The position numbers were made by a program, and so were the translations under genes. Shown piece by piece: positions 38,838 through 47,094 of a stretch of DNA of 64,000 nucleotides. Each line of letters starts with the position of its first letter. Position 1 is the stretch's first letter. The notes under the pieces are model-generated. The model saw nothing but the letters and a program-made list of their open reading frames with translations. It was not told where the DNA came from and did no database searches. The stretch spans positions 434,001 to 498,000 of the forward strand of contig NZ_QOZG01000003.1 in assembly GCF_003335045.1 (NCBI RefSeq), written 5' to 3'. This DNA is from Paramesorhizobium salinisoli (GTDB taxonomy: Bacteria; Pseudomonadota; Alphaproteobacteria; Rhizobiales; Rhizobiaceae).

Positions 38838-39446
38838 TCAGATGAATTTCTGATCCGGCGTATGCGCGGACTTGCCTTTCGCATCAGTGGCATCGCGGTG
38901 GGATTCAACACGTTGCATCAGCCATGACCAGGCAAGGCGTTCGTCCGGCCCCGCCGTCTTTTCCAGCGCTATGCTGAGATAGGCGAGTTCGGCATCGATC
39001 TTCTCCGCCGGCAGCATATCGAGACGGCTTACCAATATCGCCAGTTCCAGAACAGCCGCCTTGGCGCGGTTGAGCCCCGTAAAAGGTGCGTGTATCTCCT
39101 CCGACACGATCCGGCAGAAAAAGCGCGGACGCAATCCATCATCCGTCATCGAAACCACCTTGAGCACGGAATGGCTCAGCGCCGATTTGAGGCGGGGAAC
39201 GGGACAATCCTCGATTGGCGCCACCGGCCAGTCCTTCCGCCCGCTCAGGCACCCCGCGAAGACCAGCATATCGTCGGTATAATTGGCAACGGCATAGGGA
39301 ACGGCAGTCAGATTATCCAATGTCTTTGACGGGCGGAACGGCGCTATGATCCAGCCATCGCCCTCCTCGATAATCCCGAGCGGCGCGATATGCACGAGGC
39401 CATCGGCATCGACGGTCGTTATGATCGTTTCCCTGATATAGCTCAC
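38838..39446 (-). CDS. DUF447 family protein
   Basis: A 202-residue protein of the flavin-reductase-like split-barrel type found in archaea and in bacteria with H4MPT. It begins Met-Ser-Tyr-Ile-Arg-Glu-Thr-Ile-Ile-Thr-Thr and has Ala-Pro-Leu-Gly-Ile near residue 21 and Val-Ala-Asn-Tyr-Thr-Asp-Asp near 54. A flavin-binding role is inferred from the fold. It is the last gene of a tightly overlapping minus-strand operon with the dihydropteroate-synthase-like, dmrB-like, mfnE-like and mfnB genes. Confidence 0.78.
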   Translation of the reverse strand: MSYIRETIITTVDADGLVHIAPLGIIEEGDGWIIAPFRPSKTLDNLTAVPYAVANYTDDMLVFAGCLSGRKDWPVAPIEDCPVPRLKSALSHSVLKVVSMTDDGLRPRFFCRIVSEEIHAPFTGLNRAKAAVLELAILVSRLDMLPAEKIDAELAYLSIALEKTAGPDERLAWSWLMQRVESHRDATDAKGKSAHTPDQKFI

Positions 39447-40840
39447 GGTGCATCCTTCTTCGCGCGCAGCGTATGGCCCGCCTTGGCAAGCCGCATCCGA
39501 TCTTCCTCGGCTGGCGGAACGGCCACGCCCCAGGGGAGCGGCTCGTCCTGGACATAGCGTTTGCCGAGTTTCCAGGCGAGTTCGGCCTTGGTCAACTCGG
39601 CACCGAGATAGAAGGCATGCGCGCCGTCATTCTCGACATGGAGCCCCGGAAATAGCTCGAACGCATCCTGCGCCACCCGGTGCCCGTCCCGGTTGAAGAT
39701 GTGAATACCATCGGCTGCCGTCATGATGCGGAAATTGGCGTCGCGCACCGCCCCGGCAAGGGCGTCTATATCCTCATTGGAATTGGGATAGGGCTTGCGG
39801 TCATGAACCTGCAGGAGGCCTGCATCATAGCCGCGCGGCAGCGCGTGATCGCGCTTCGCTGCGAACATGATGCGCCGCGCCCGGTCATGCTCCTCCACGG
39901 TGCGCATCGTATGGGGGCTGACATTGACCACCAGCACATTGCGGATCACCAGTTCCGAGCAGAGCCCCGCAAGCACCGCCGTTATCCCCGATGTGTCGGC
40001 ATCGGTCAGTTCGGTCAGATTGCCGGTGCCCATCATCATCTCGACATCCGGCCAACGGCGGCGGGCTTCGATGAAGCGGCCAAGCGAATGGGCGAAGCCG
40101 AAATGGATAGGATCGAGAACAGGGTCCGCGATGAAGGAAATCCCCGCCTCGCTCGCCGCATCGATGGCGCGGTCAAGCGAATCCAGATCGCCGGGGATGG
40201 CCGGGATCAGGATAGGGATGGCCCCATACTTAAACGCAAGGGCGATGGTCTCCTCATTGAGGCTCAGGAGATAGTCCGCACCCGCTTTTGCACCGGCTTC
40301 AAGCTCTTCGACATTGGCGGAATCGACGCTCACCGCCAGACCGTGCGCCTTGAGTGCCTGCACGGCCTCCGCCAGATGCGGAAACGGTGTTTCCGGCAGG
40401 CAGCCGAGATCGATTACGTCGGCCCCAGCAGCGGCAAGCCTTGAGGCATGCGCCACGATCGCGTCGATACTCATGATCGAAGCATCGACGATCTCCGCGA
40501 ATATCCGCATCTCGTGTTGCGATAGATCGACGGGCTTTCCAGCCCGGCCGAGATAGGCAGGCAAATCGGCGAGTTCGTCCGGGCCGCGCTCGAACGGGAC
40601 GCCGAACAAGTCGCTCAGGCGTTCGAGATTGCCCTTGAAGCGGCCAGGCAGGACGACACGATCCGCCATCACGGGCTGTTTCAGGCGGCGGATGATGATC
40701 TCCTCCGTCATCAGCGCCGCGACCTTAACGCCGATATCGATAATCTCATGCGAAAAGGATGTCTCTCCCAGATCGGCGAGCACGCGCTCCAGCCGGGCGC
40801 GGGCGAGATGCCCTGTAAGAAAGAGCAGCCGCTCAGCCAT
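39443..40840 (-). CDS. Dihydropteroate synthase-related protein
   Basis: A 465-residue protein whose central part is a pterin-binding TIM barrel like FolP (Ala-Ala-Gly-Ala-Asp-Val-Ile-Asp-Leu-Gly near residue 135, Val-Ser-Val-Asp-Ser-Ala-Asn near 173, Phe-Ile-Ala-Asp-Pro-Val-Leu-Asp-Pro-Ile near 232), with extra N- and C-terminal domains. Archaea and H4MPT bacteria share this long form. In H4MPT synthesis a related reaction joins the pterin to the ribofuranosylaminobenzene unit, which fits the MptG product made nearby; this is inference. It overlaps both neighbours. Confidence 0.83.
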   Translation of the reverse strand: MAERLLFLTGHLARARLERVLADLGETSFSHEIIDIGVKVAALMTEEIIIRRLKQPVMADRVVLPGRFKGNLERLSDLFGVPFERGPDELADLPAYLGRAGKPVDLSQHEMRIFAEIVDASIMSIDAIVAHASRLAAAGADVIDLGCLPETPFPHLAEAVQALKAHGLAVSVDSANVEELEAGAKAGADYLLSLNEETIALAFKYGAIPILIPAIPGDLDSLDRAIDAASEAGISFIADPVLDPIHFGFAHSLGRFIEARRRWPDVEMMMGTGNLTELTDADTSGITAVLAGLCSELVIRNVLVVNVSPHTMRTVEEHDRARRIMFAAKRDHALPRGYDAGLLQVHDRKPYPNSNEDIDALAGAVRDANFRIMTAADGIHIFNRDGHRVAQDAFELFPGLHVENDGAHAFYLGAELTKAELAWKLGKRYVQDEPLPWGVAVPPAEEDRMRLAKAGHTLRAKKDAP

Positions 40841-41384
40841 CCCCAGCTATTTCCTCTTGCCGCCGAGCGATCGCATCCTTCAATTCCAGAAGGGATTCCA
40901 CCACATGGGTTCGCTCGAATTCCTTCAGCCGCGCCGTATTCTGGAGATCGATGGGCCTGGGATAGACTTTGACCATCCCTCCGGGCGCCATGGTTTCAAG
41001 TTCAGGCGCCGTGTCGCAAGCGAAAACGATGGATGGAACCTGACATTTGCCGGCCTGGGCGTAGACATTGGTGGCGAGCGTATCGGAAATGCCCACGACA
41101 CATTTCGCCACCGTGTTCGATGTGGCGGGAGCGATGACCACGGTGTGATAGATGCCGTGATAGAAGCCGCCGACAGGCACGGCGCTCGCGGTCTTGTCGT
41201 GCAGCACGCGCATCGTATCCGGAAAATCGAGCTTCAGCTTGTACATGCGCAACACTTCATTGGCCGCTTTGGATACGAATATGTCACAATGCTCGAGCGT
41301 GCGGATTAGTTCAAAGCTTTCGACAAAGAAATGGCCCGAGCCGGTCAAAACCCACGCCCAGCGCGGCGTCTGCAATTTCGTCAT
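40833..41384 (-). CDS. Flavoprotein, probable dihydromethanopterin reductase DmrB
   Basis: A 183-residue FMN-binding protein of the archaeoflavoprotein (AfpA) family. The flavin-binding motifs Thr-Gly-Ser-Gly-His near residue 14, Ser-Lys-Ala-Ala near 38 and Ala-Pro-Ala-Thr-Ser-Asn-Thr-Val near 85 are clear. A bacterial member from Burkholderia xenovorans is known to reduce dihydromethanopterin to H4MPT, the last step of cofactor synthesis, so DmrB is the best assignment. It is embedded in the biosynthetic operon and overlaps the mfnE-like gene by ATGA. Confidence 0.83.
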   Translation of the reverse strand: MTKLQTPRWAWVLTGSGHFFVESFELIRTLEHCDIFVSKAANEVLRMYKLKLDFPDTMRVLHDKTASAVPVGGFYHGIYHTVVIAPATSNTVAKCVVGISDTLATNVYAQAGKCQVPSIVFACDTAPELETMAPGGMVKVYPRPIDLQNTARLKEFERTHVVESLLELKDAIARRQEEIAGDG

Positions 41385-42019
41385 TGCTCAAGCATCTCCT
41401 CATCCGCCGCTTCGTTGTGCATGACAATTCCCGGGATATCCGCCAGAGGCGCCCCCTCGGCTATGCTGGCGAGCGTCTGTGGCCCTGCGAGATGCAGCGT
41501 GATGTCGTTTCCCAGCATGTCGGGCAGCATCGGATCGACGATGGCTGATCTGACGAGCCCGGCAACGCCGATATGCTGCAGAAACTCATTGCTTTGTTTG
41601 ACCAGAAGCAGCCGCTCCGCACCCCATTGCCGGCATAACCATGCAGCGAGCGAATCCGATGTAACATCCCAGGAGCGCGGTATATCCGACGCCTCCCATG
41701 TCATCTGCGAGGGCAGCCAGACGGGAATGCCGCCCGCATCCAGCGTCTGCCTGATCGCCTCCAGCGAACGGCACGGACGCAGCCGCTCATGGCGCTCGGC
41801 GATCACCAGGCCGAATTGGTCCATGGCCAGAATGGCCATGCCGTGGGCGGCATTGTCCGAATAGGCCAGAGGCTTTTGCAAGGCGCGCACTTCGTCTGCA
41901 AACGGCCCGCCACCGGGCACGATGACCAGCGGAAACCTGGCCGTTGCGAGCCCCTCCACCCAGCGCTGCAATTCCTCATGTCCCGCCGTGCTTCCTCCCA
42001 GTTTCACGACTGCCTTCAT
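41381..42019 (-). CDS. Amino acid kinase family protein, probable MfnE
   Basis: A 212-residue kinase of the aspartate/acetylglutamate kinase fold. It has Val-Val-Lys-Leu-Gly-Gly-Ser at residues 4-10 and Val-Pro-Gly-Gly-Gly-Pro-Phe-Ala near residue 35. In archaeal methanofuran synthesis the enzyme of this fold, MfnE, phosphorylates aminomethylfuranmethyl phosphate to the diphosphate. Its position directly after mfnB supports that role here. The start is coupled to the mfnB stop by an ATGA overlap. Confidence 0.82.
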   Translation of the reverse strand: MKAVVKLGGSTAGHEELQRWVEGLATARFPLVIVPGGGPFADEVRALQKPLAYSDNAAHGMAILAMDQFGLVIAERHERLRPCRSLEAIRQTLDAGGIPVWLPSQMTWEASDIPRSWDVTSDSLAAWLCRQWGAERLLLVKQSNEFLQHIGVAGLVRSAIVDPMLPDMLGNDITLHLAGPQTLASIAEGAPLADIPGIVMHNEAADEEMLEQ

Positions 42020-43221
42020 GAATTGCTGCCTTTTCTGCCTCCATGGGCGTGGGTCGTCCCGGCGCCTGCCCCGGTATCCGGTGAAGATCGGCGTGGCTTG
42101 GATGCGCTTTGCGCCTCGCGCCGGCGCTCGATCTCTACACCGACTCCGCCCGCCCCGAGCTCCAGCTTCTCAGCACGCACCACCACGCGCGTAACACGCG
42201 GATTCTCCAAAATGAAGGCCGCGACCTGCTCCGCCAGTGTTTCGGCGAGTTCGACATGCCCGCGCGCGACGATGGTCCTGATCCCATCCATGATCAAATC
42301 GTAGGAAACGACATGGCGCATATCCTCCGGATTGAGCGTTACGCGCAGCACATCGGCGGTCACATCGAAGCGCACCTTCTGCGCCTTGCCATGCTCGAAA
42401 CTATAGGCGCCGATCTGCACCGGTAGGACGAAGTCCCGCACGAAGATCTTGTCGGTTCCGAGCTTGGAATCCTCCGGGCTAGGGAAATAACCCCTCGCCG
42501 CCAGCAATTGATAATCGACGCGCGAAGCATCTGTAGCCGGTGTCCGTTCCTCGGGGATAAGCGCCCTGATCTTCGCCGTCGCTTCCTCGCTGATTCCAGC
42601 ATTTCGCTTCTGATTTTCACACAAGGCACCGCGAAAGCCGAGGAAATCGGGCGCGAAAACCAGAAGTCTCGGAATATCCGGGGCTTCCAGCGACCCGGCC
42701 ACCCCCACCATCAGCGACAAATCATGGGCCGACTTGATGAAGCCGCCGATGCGATCGGGGCTCAGATGGTCAAGCAGCCGCCCGCCTGCCTTGTTGGCCG
42801 TGTCGATCATGATGCCGTGAAAGCCTGCCTCCTTGAAAGCAGCCGGCAGATCGTCCGGATAGGCATGATCTGCAAACAGTACGCCGATGAGTTTGCGCTG
42901 TTGCGCAAGCCCCTTCAGTGCCGCGATGCACTCAGGCAAATGCTCCGAGGGGAAAAAACCAATCTTGACATATTCCACGCCGGTAGCCGCGATCTCGCCT
43001 GCTTCCCGCAAAAGTACCTCGGGCTCCATCGGAAGATCGCCGCAGGCCGCACTTACCGGCCGCACGCCCGCCACGAAATCAACCACGTCCCTGATTGTTT
43101 CGGGCGCGACAGCGCCCAGAGCGCCATTGTCGGGGTCTTTCAGGTCAATGATATCGGCCCCGCCCTTCAGAACGATTTCGACTTCCCGGCGGTCGCGAAC
43201 GCTTGCCAGCATTTTAGTCAT
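42016..43221 (-). CDS. MfnB (furfural phosphate synthase) fused to a FolB-like domain
   Basis: A 401-residue two-domain protein. Residues 1-235 match MfnB, which makes 4-(hydroxymethyl)-2-furancarboxaldehyde phosphate from glyceraldehyde 3-phosphate for methylofuran: Asp-Leu-Lys-Asp-Pro-Asp-Asn-Gly with Lys28, plus Lys86 and Lys144 at candidate catalytic positions. Residues about 257-366 match dihydroneopterin aldolase FolB (Ile-Gly-Ala-Tyr-Ser-Phe-Glu, Glu-Gln-Val-Ala, and Lys352 aligned with the FolB catalytic Lys). A low-complexity Ser/Arg/Gly tail follows. It is the first gene of its operon. Confidence 0.85.
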   Translation of the reverse strand: MTKMLASVRDRREVEIVLKGGADIIDLKDPDNGALGAVAPETIRDVVDFVAGVRPVSAACGDLPMEPEVLLREAGEIAATGVEYVKIGFFPSEHLPECIAALKGLAQQRKLIGVLFADHAYPDDLPAAFKEAGFHGIMIDTANKAGGRLLDHLSPDRIGGFIKSAHDLSLMVGVAGSLEAPDIPRLLVFAPDFLGFRGALCENQKRNAGISEEATAKIRALIPEERTPATDASRVDYQLLAARGYFPSPEDSKLGTDKIFVRDFVLPVQIGAYSFEHGKAQKVRFDVTADVLRVTLNPEDMRHVVSYDLIMDGIRTIVARGHVELAETLAEQVAAFILENPRVTRVVVRAEKLELGAGGVGVEIERRREAQSASKPRRSSPDTGAGAGTTHAHGGRKGSNS

Positions 43222-43376
43222 CGCAGGTCTCCCCCAAGGTCATGGGAAATACCCCTCCACCTGGAAATAATCAGTTTATCACTTGAGATTACGGCAGGGT
43301 TGTTTAAAAACATTGTGGGCACCTACTACGATCTGAATACGACTGCCACCGCGGTACGGCGGCAAGTACGAATGGT

Positions 43377-44615
43377 ATGGTCATGAAGAGTATGGTGCCA
43401 AACACTCCCGCGTTTTTATTCGGCCTTTTTTTTCTCTGCGTCAACGCATCCGCACTGCAGGCGCAACAAACTTCGACAGAAAAAACGGCAAAGCCCCCCA
43501 TTGATGTCCAGATCGGCTATCTGCGCGCCTATGAACCGCAACTCGCCCTCTCGGTGCTCGACGTGCCGCCGCGCGACGAAGGCGTGGCCGGGGCGAGTGT
43601 CGCCATCAACGACAACAACACGACGGGACGGTTCCTCGGCCAGAGCTTCACGCTCGACGTGACCGAAACGAAATTTGATGCCGATGTCGTGCCCGTCTTC
43701 AAGGAAATGCTTGCGCGCGGCGACCGCTTTGTCCTGACCGATGTCTCGGCCGGGCAGCTGATGTCGATCGCCGATATCGCGCGCGACAATGGCGTGCTAC
43801 TCTTCAATGTCGGCGCGACGGATGACAGCCTTCGCGAGGAGAATTGCCGCGCCAATATCTTCCATACCGCGCCGACCCGAACCATGCTTGCCGATGGGCT
43901 AGCCCAATATCTGGTCTGGAAGCAATGGCGCAAATGGGTGCTGCTCTACGGCTCGCATCAGCCCGACCAGCTCTATGCCGATGCTATCCGCCGCGCGGCG
44001 ACGCGCTTTGGCGCGACCATCGTAGAGGAGCGTCTCTATGAGGACCGCGGCTCCGCGCGGCGCACCGATACCGGCGTGATCCAGGTGCAGAAGCAGATGC
44101 CGGTTTTCACGCAGAATCTGCCGGAGCATGACGTGGTCATAGTCGCGGACGAAAGCGAAGTTTTCGGCAGCTATGTTCCCTATCGCACCTGGACGCCGCG
44201 CCCCGTAGCAGGCACCGCCGGCCTGATCGCGTCGAGCTGGCATCCTGCAAGCGAGCAATGGGGCGGATCGCAGATCCAGAGCCGCTTCCTCAAGGCAACC
44301 AAGCGCCGGATGCTTTCGAAGGACATGCAGGCCTGGACGGCGGTGCGTATCCTCGGCGAGGCGGCGACGCGCACCAGCGGAAACGATCCCGCGAAAATAG
44401 AGGCTTTCATCAAAGCCGATGATTTCTCGATCGCCGCCTTCAAGGGCCAGAAGGTGACCTTCCGCAACTGGAACTGGCAGTTGCGACAGCCCATCCTGCT
44501 TGCGGACGGCCGCGGGGTCGTCTCCACCTCACCGCAGGAGGGCTTTCTGCATCAGTACAGCGAACTCGACACGCTCGGCATCGATAGACCGGAGACAAAA
44601 TGCAAGTTGAATTAA
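43377..44615 (+). CDS. PQQ-associated ABC transporter substrate-binding protein
   Basis: A 412-residue exported protein of the branched-chain amino acid receptor fold, in the subfamily linked to PQQ-dependent alcohol dehydrogenase clusters. The signal peptide has a Phe/Leu core and an Ala-Leu-Gln-Ala cleavage region near residue 30. The mature protein has the Gly-Tyr-Leu-Arg start and Asn-Asp-Asn-Asn-Thr-Thr-Gly segment of the group. The start is uncertain (ATGs at 43377 and 43383, no strong ribosome-binding site). It opens the plus-strand ABC set. Confidence 0.85.
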   Translation: MVMKSMVPNTPAFLFGLFFLCVNASALQAQQTSTEKTAKPPIDVQIGYLRAYEPQLALSVLDVPPRDEGVAGASVAINDNNTTGRFLGQSFTLDVTETKFDADVVPVFKEMLARGDRFVLTDVSAGQLMSIADIARDNGVLLFNVGATDDSLREENCRANIFHTAPTRTMLADGLAQYLVWKQWRKWVLLYGSHQPDQLYADAIRRAATRFGATIVEERLYEDRGSARRTDTGVIQVQKQMPVFTQNLPEHDVVIVADESEVFGSYVPYRTWTPRPVAGTAGLIASSWHPASEQWGGSQIQSRFLKATKRRMLSKDMQAWTAVRILGEAATRTSGNDPAKIEAFIKADDFSIAAFKGQKVTFRNWNWQLRQPILLADGRGVVSTSPQEGFLHQYSELDTLGIDRPETKCKLN

Positions 44616-44628
44616 GGGGAGGACAAGA

Positions 44629-45603
44629 ATGCGAAGTCACATGAGTATGCTCGCGGTGACGGCGGCATTGCAATTTTCCGCGCAGGCCGCATGGGCCAAC
44701 ATGGTCTATGTCTCCAACGAGAAGGATAACACCGTCACGCTCCTCGATTCCGCGACGATGGAGGTGGTCAAGACCATCGATGTCGGACAGCGGCCGCGCG
44801 GCATCACCGTCTCCCATGATGGCAAGTTTCTTTATGTTTGCGCCAGCGATGACGACACGGTCGAAATCATCGATACCGCCACCCATGAGATCGTCGGCTC
44901 CTTGCCATCCGGCCCGGACCCGGAACTCTTTGTTCTATCGCCCGACGGCAAGACGCTCTACGTCGCCAATGAAGACGACAATCTCGTCACAGCCATCGAC
45001 GTTGAAAAAAAGAGTGTGATCGCGGAAATCCCCGTTGGCGTCGAGCCGGAGGGCATGGGCATCAGCCCCGACGGAAAAACCATGGTCAACACATCAGAGA
45101 CGACCAACATGGCGCATTTCATCGATACGTCGACGCATGAAATCACCCATAATGTGCTGGTGGATTCGCGTCCGCGCTTCGCCGAGTTCAAGCCTGATGG
45201 ATCGGAAGTCTGGGTTTCCTCGGAGATCGGCGGGACGGTCTCGGTCATCGACAACAGCACGCGGGAGGTGAAGCACAAGATCACCTTCGAGATCCAGGGG
45301 CTGCGGTCGGAGGCAATCCAGCCTGTGGGCGTGCGCATCTCCGCCGACGGCAAGAAAGCCTATGTGGCGCTCGGCCCCGCCAACCGCGTCGCGGTGGTGA
45401 ATGCCGAAACCTATGAGGTCGAGAAATATGTTCTCGTCGGCCAGCGGGTCTGGCAGCTCGCCTTTACCCCCGACGGAAAATTCATCATCAGCACCAATGG
45501 CTTGTCAAACGATGTTACCTTTATCGACACGGCGGCGGACGAACCGGTCAAATCAGTAACGGTCGGGGCCCTGCCCTGGGGTGTCGCCGTCGCCCCGAAC
45601 TGA
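44629..45603 (+). CDS. PQQ-associated YVTN-type beta-propeller protein
   Basis: A 324-residue periplasmic beta-propeller. After a signal peptide ending Ala-Ala-Trp-Ala near residue 23 come repeated blades with the pattern Val-Tyr-Val-Ser-Asn-Glu, Asp-Gly-Lys-x-Leu-Tyr-Val-(Cys/Ala), Val-Ile-Asp-Thr, about every 42 residues, seven in all by eye. It belongs to the propeller subfamily that accompanies PQQ-linked ABC genes. The role may be substrate or cofactor binding. The ATG follows AGGGGAGGA, 13 bases after the previous stop codon. Confidence 0.88.
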   Translation: MRSHMSMLAVTAALQFSAQAAWANMVYVSNEKDNTVTLLDSATMEVVKTIDVGQRPRGITVSHDGKFLYVCASDDDTVEIIDTATHEIVGSLPSGPDPELFVLSPDGKTLYVANEDDNLVTAIDVEKKSVIAEIPVGVEPEGMGISPDGKTMVNTSETTNMAHFIDTSTHEITHNVLVDSRPRFAEFKPDGSEVWVSSEIGGTVSVIDNSTREVKHKITFEIQGLRSEAIQPVGVRISADGKKAYVALGPANRVAVVNAETYEVEKYVLVGQRVWQLAFTPDGKFIISTNGLSNDVTFIDTAADEPVKSVTVGALPWGVAVAPN

Positions 45604-45639
45604 TTTCTCAAGCGCTGATCTATCTGATGGGAGGACACT

Positions 45640-46122
45640 ATGTCGAAATTCAGCATTATCGCCTTTACGGCACTCATCGGCGTTGCGATCGCCTCGCCTG
45701 CCCTGGCTCAGGCCGACGATGACGATGATGATGCGCCAAAGGCCCAGGAACAGACACAGGCGCCGAAGGTCACCCGCGCAAGCAAGAATGTTCCCGAACT
45801 CATCCTGGGATCGAAGACCGACAATTTCGCGGTCAACCAGAAGGATTTCGAACTGGTCGCGGGCCAGGGCTATCGCTGGAAGATCACCTCTGCCGCAGGC
45901 CTGGAATATAAATTCGTCACCGATCTCTTCCGCAATGTCTGGATGAACCAGATCGTCATCAACGATCTGGAAGTGCACATGAACGGCGCGCCGGCATGGC
46001 TGGAGTTCGATGCGGAAGGCACGATCAACGTGCAGTTCACCGCCGTCAGGCCCGGTGAATATACGTGGTCGGTTCCGGACTTGGCGGATAAGGGGATGAA
46101 GGGCAAGATAATCATCAAATAG
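45640..46122 (+). CDS. Small periplasmic protein, cupredoxin-like without copper ligands
   Basis: A 160-residue protein with a signal peptide (cleavage Ala-Leu-Ala-Gln near residue 23), an Asp/Glu-rich segment (six Asp in a row), then a beta-rich domain. The end (Arg-Pro-Gly-Glu-Tyr-Thr-Trp-Ser-Val-Pro and Gly-Met-Lys-Gly-Lys-Ile) resembles the closing strands of cupredoxins. There is no Cys and only one His, so type I copper binding is unlikely. Function unknown; it is part of the PQQ-ABC gene set, 36 bases after the propeller gene. Confidence 0.7.
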   Translation: MSKFSIIAFTALIGVAIASPALAQADDDDDDAPKAQEQTQAPKVTRASKNVPELILGSKTDNFAVNQKDFELVAGQGYRWKITSAAGLEYKFVTDLFRNVWMNQIVINDLEVHMNGAPAWLEFDAEGTINVQFTAVRPGEYTWSVPDLADKGMKGKIIIK

Positions 46123-46188
46123 CCGCCCCCGATGCATAGAGCGCCGCGTATCCTATGGACGCGCAAATGACGCTCTAACACGTTTAAA

Positions 46189-46240
46189 TGCTGCATAATT
46201 TTATCCTTAGATCGATTCCGATATAAAGAATTATGCAGCA
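46189..46240. repeat. AT-rich palindromic element
   Basis: A perfect 12-base inverted repeat (TGCTGCATAATT and AATTATGCAGCA) enclosing 28 bases that themselves are partly symmetrical. It separates the small periplasmic protein gene from the ABC ATPase gene. It resembles a dispersed repeat I believe is common in Brucella-group genomes; a second copy is not present in this window. Confidence 0.55.
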
Positions 46241-46290
46241 GGGAATGGGGCGGTTAGCACTGAAACGCTATCCGCCGGGAGGCCAACCCG

Positions 46291-47094
46291 ATGAACATCA
46301 ATGCTGGACGAAATGTTGCCGCGCGGCACGAAACGCCGCCGGTTCCCGCATTGGAATTGATGTCGGTCAGCCATTCCTATGCCGCGCGGAAGGCGCTCGA
46401 CAACGTTTCCTTCGCTATCCAGCCCGGACGCTTCGCCGTATTGCTTGGACTGAACGGAGCGGGAAAGACGACGTTGTTTTCGCTCGTCAGCCATCTCTTT
46501 GCGACTGGTAGCGGCGAGATACGCGTTTTCGGCTACGATATCAGCCGCAAGCCGGGCGATGCGCTGCGCCGACTTGGCATCGTCTTCCAGGCGCGCACGC
46601 TCGACCTCGATCTGACCGTGCGGCAGAACCTCTCCTATCACGCCGCCCTGCATGGCATCGGCGCGCGCGAGACCCGCCGGAGGATCGAGGCCTTGCTTGA
46701 ATCGATCGACATGGGCGATCGCCTGAACGACAAGGCGCGCAGCCTCTCGGGCGGGCAGATGCGGCGTGTCGAGATCATCCGCGCCCTTTTGCACCGCCCT
46801 TCGCTGCTGTTGCTCGACGAGGCGACGGTGGGCCTCGACGTGAATTCGCGCGCGACCATCCTCGCCGATATCCGCAAGCTCGTGCAGGAAGAGGGCATCA
46901 GCGTTCTCTGGGCGACGCATCTGATTGATGAGGTCAACGACGCCGATCAGGTGATCGTTCTCGACAAGGGCCGGCTGATGGCCGATGGCGGCGTCGCGAA
47001 CCTCATTGAGGCAACCGGCGCCGGCACGATCAGTGAGGCGTTCGCCCGCCTTACCGGCTCACCACCGCCTCCACTGCCTGAGGGCCAGCCATGA
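46291..47094 (+). CDS. PQQ-associated ABC transporter ATP-binding protein
   Basis: A 267-residue ATPase. It has Walker A Gly-Leu-Asn-Gly-Ala-Gly-Lys-Thr at residues 53-60, signature Leu-Ser-Gly-Gly-Gln-Met-Arg-Arg, and Walker B Leu-Leu-Leu-Leu-Asp-Glu-Ala-Thr. The pattern is that of drug/Na+-type exporters (DrrA-like), fitting the ABC-2 permease encoded next. The ATG at 46291 follows GGGAGG. It overlaps the permease gene by an ATGA junction. Confidence 0.92.
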   Translation: MNINAGRNVAARHETPPVPALELMSVSHSYAARKALDNVSFAIQPGRFAVLLGLNGAGKTTLFSLVSHLFATGSGEIRVFGYDISRKPGDALRRLGIVFQARTLDLDLTVRQNLSYHAALHGIGARETRRRIEALLESIDMGDRLNDKARSLSGGQMRRVEIIRALLHRPSLLLLDEATVGLDVNSRATILADIRKLVQEEGISVLWATHLIDEVNDADQVIVLDKGRLMADGGVANLIEATGAGTISEAFARLTGSPPPPLPEGQP

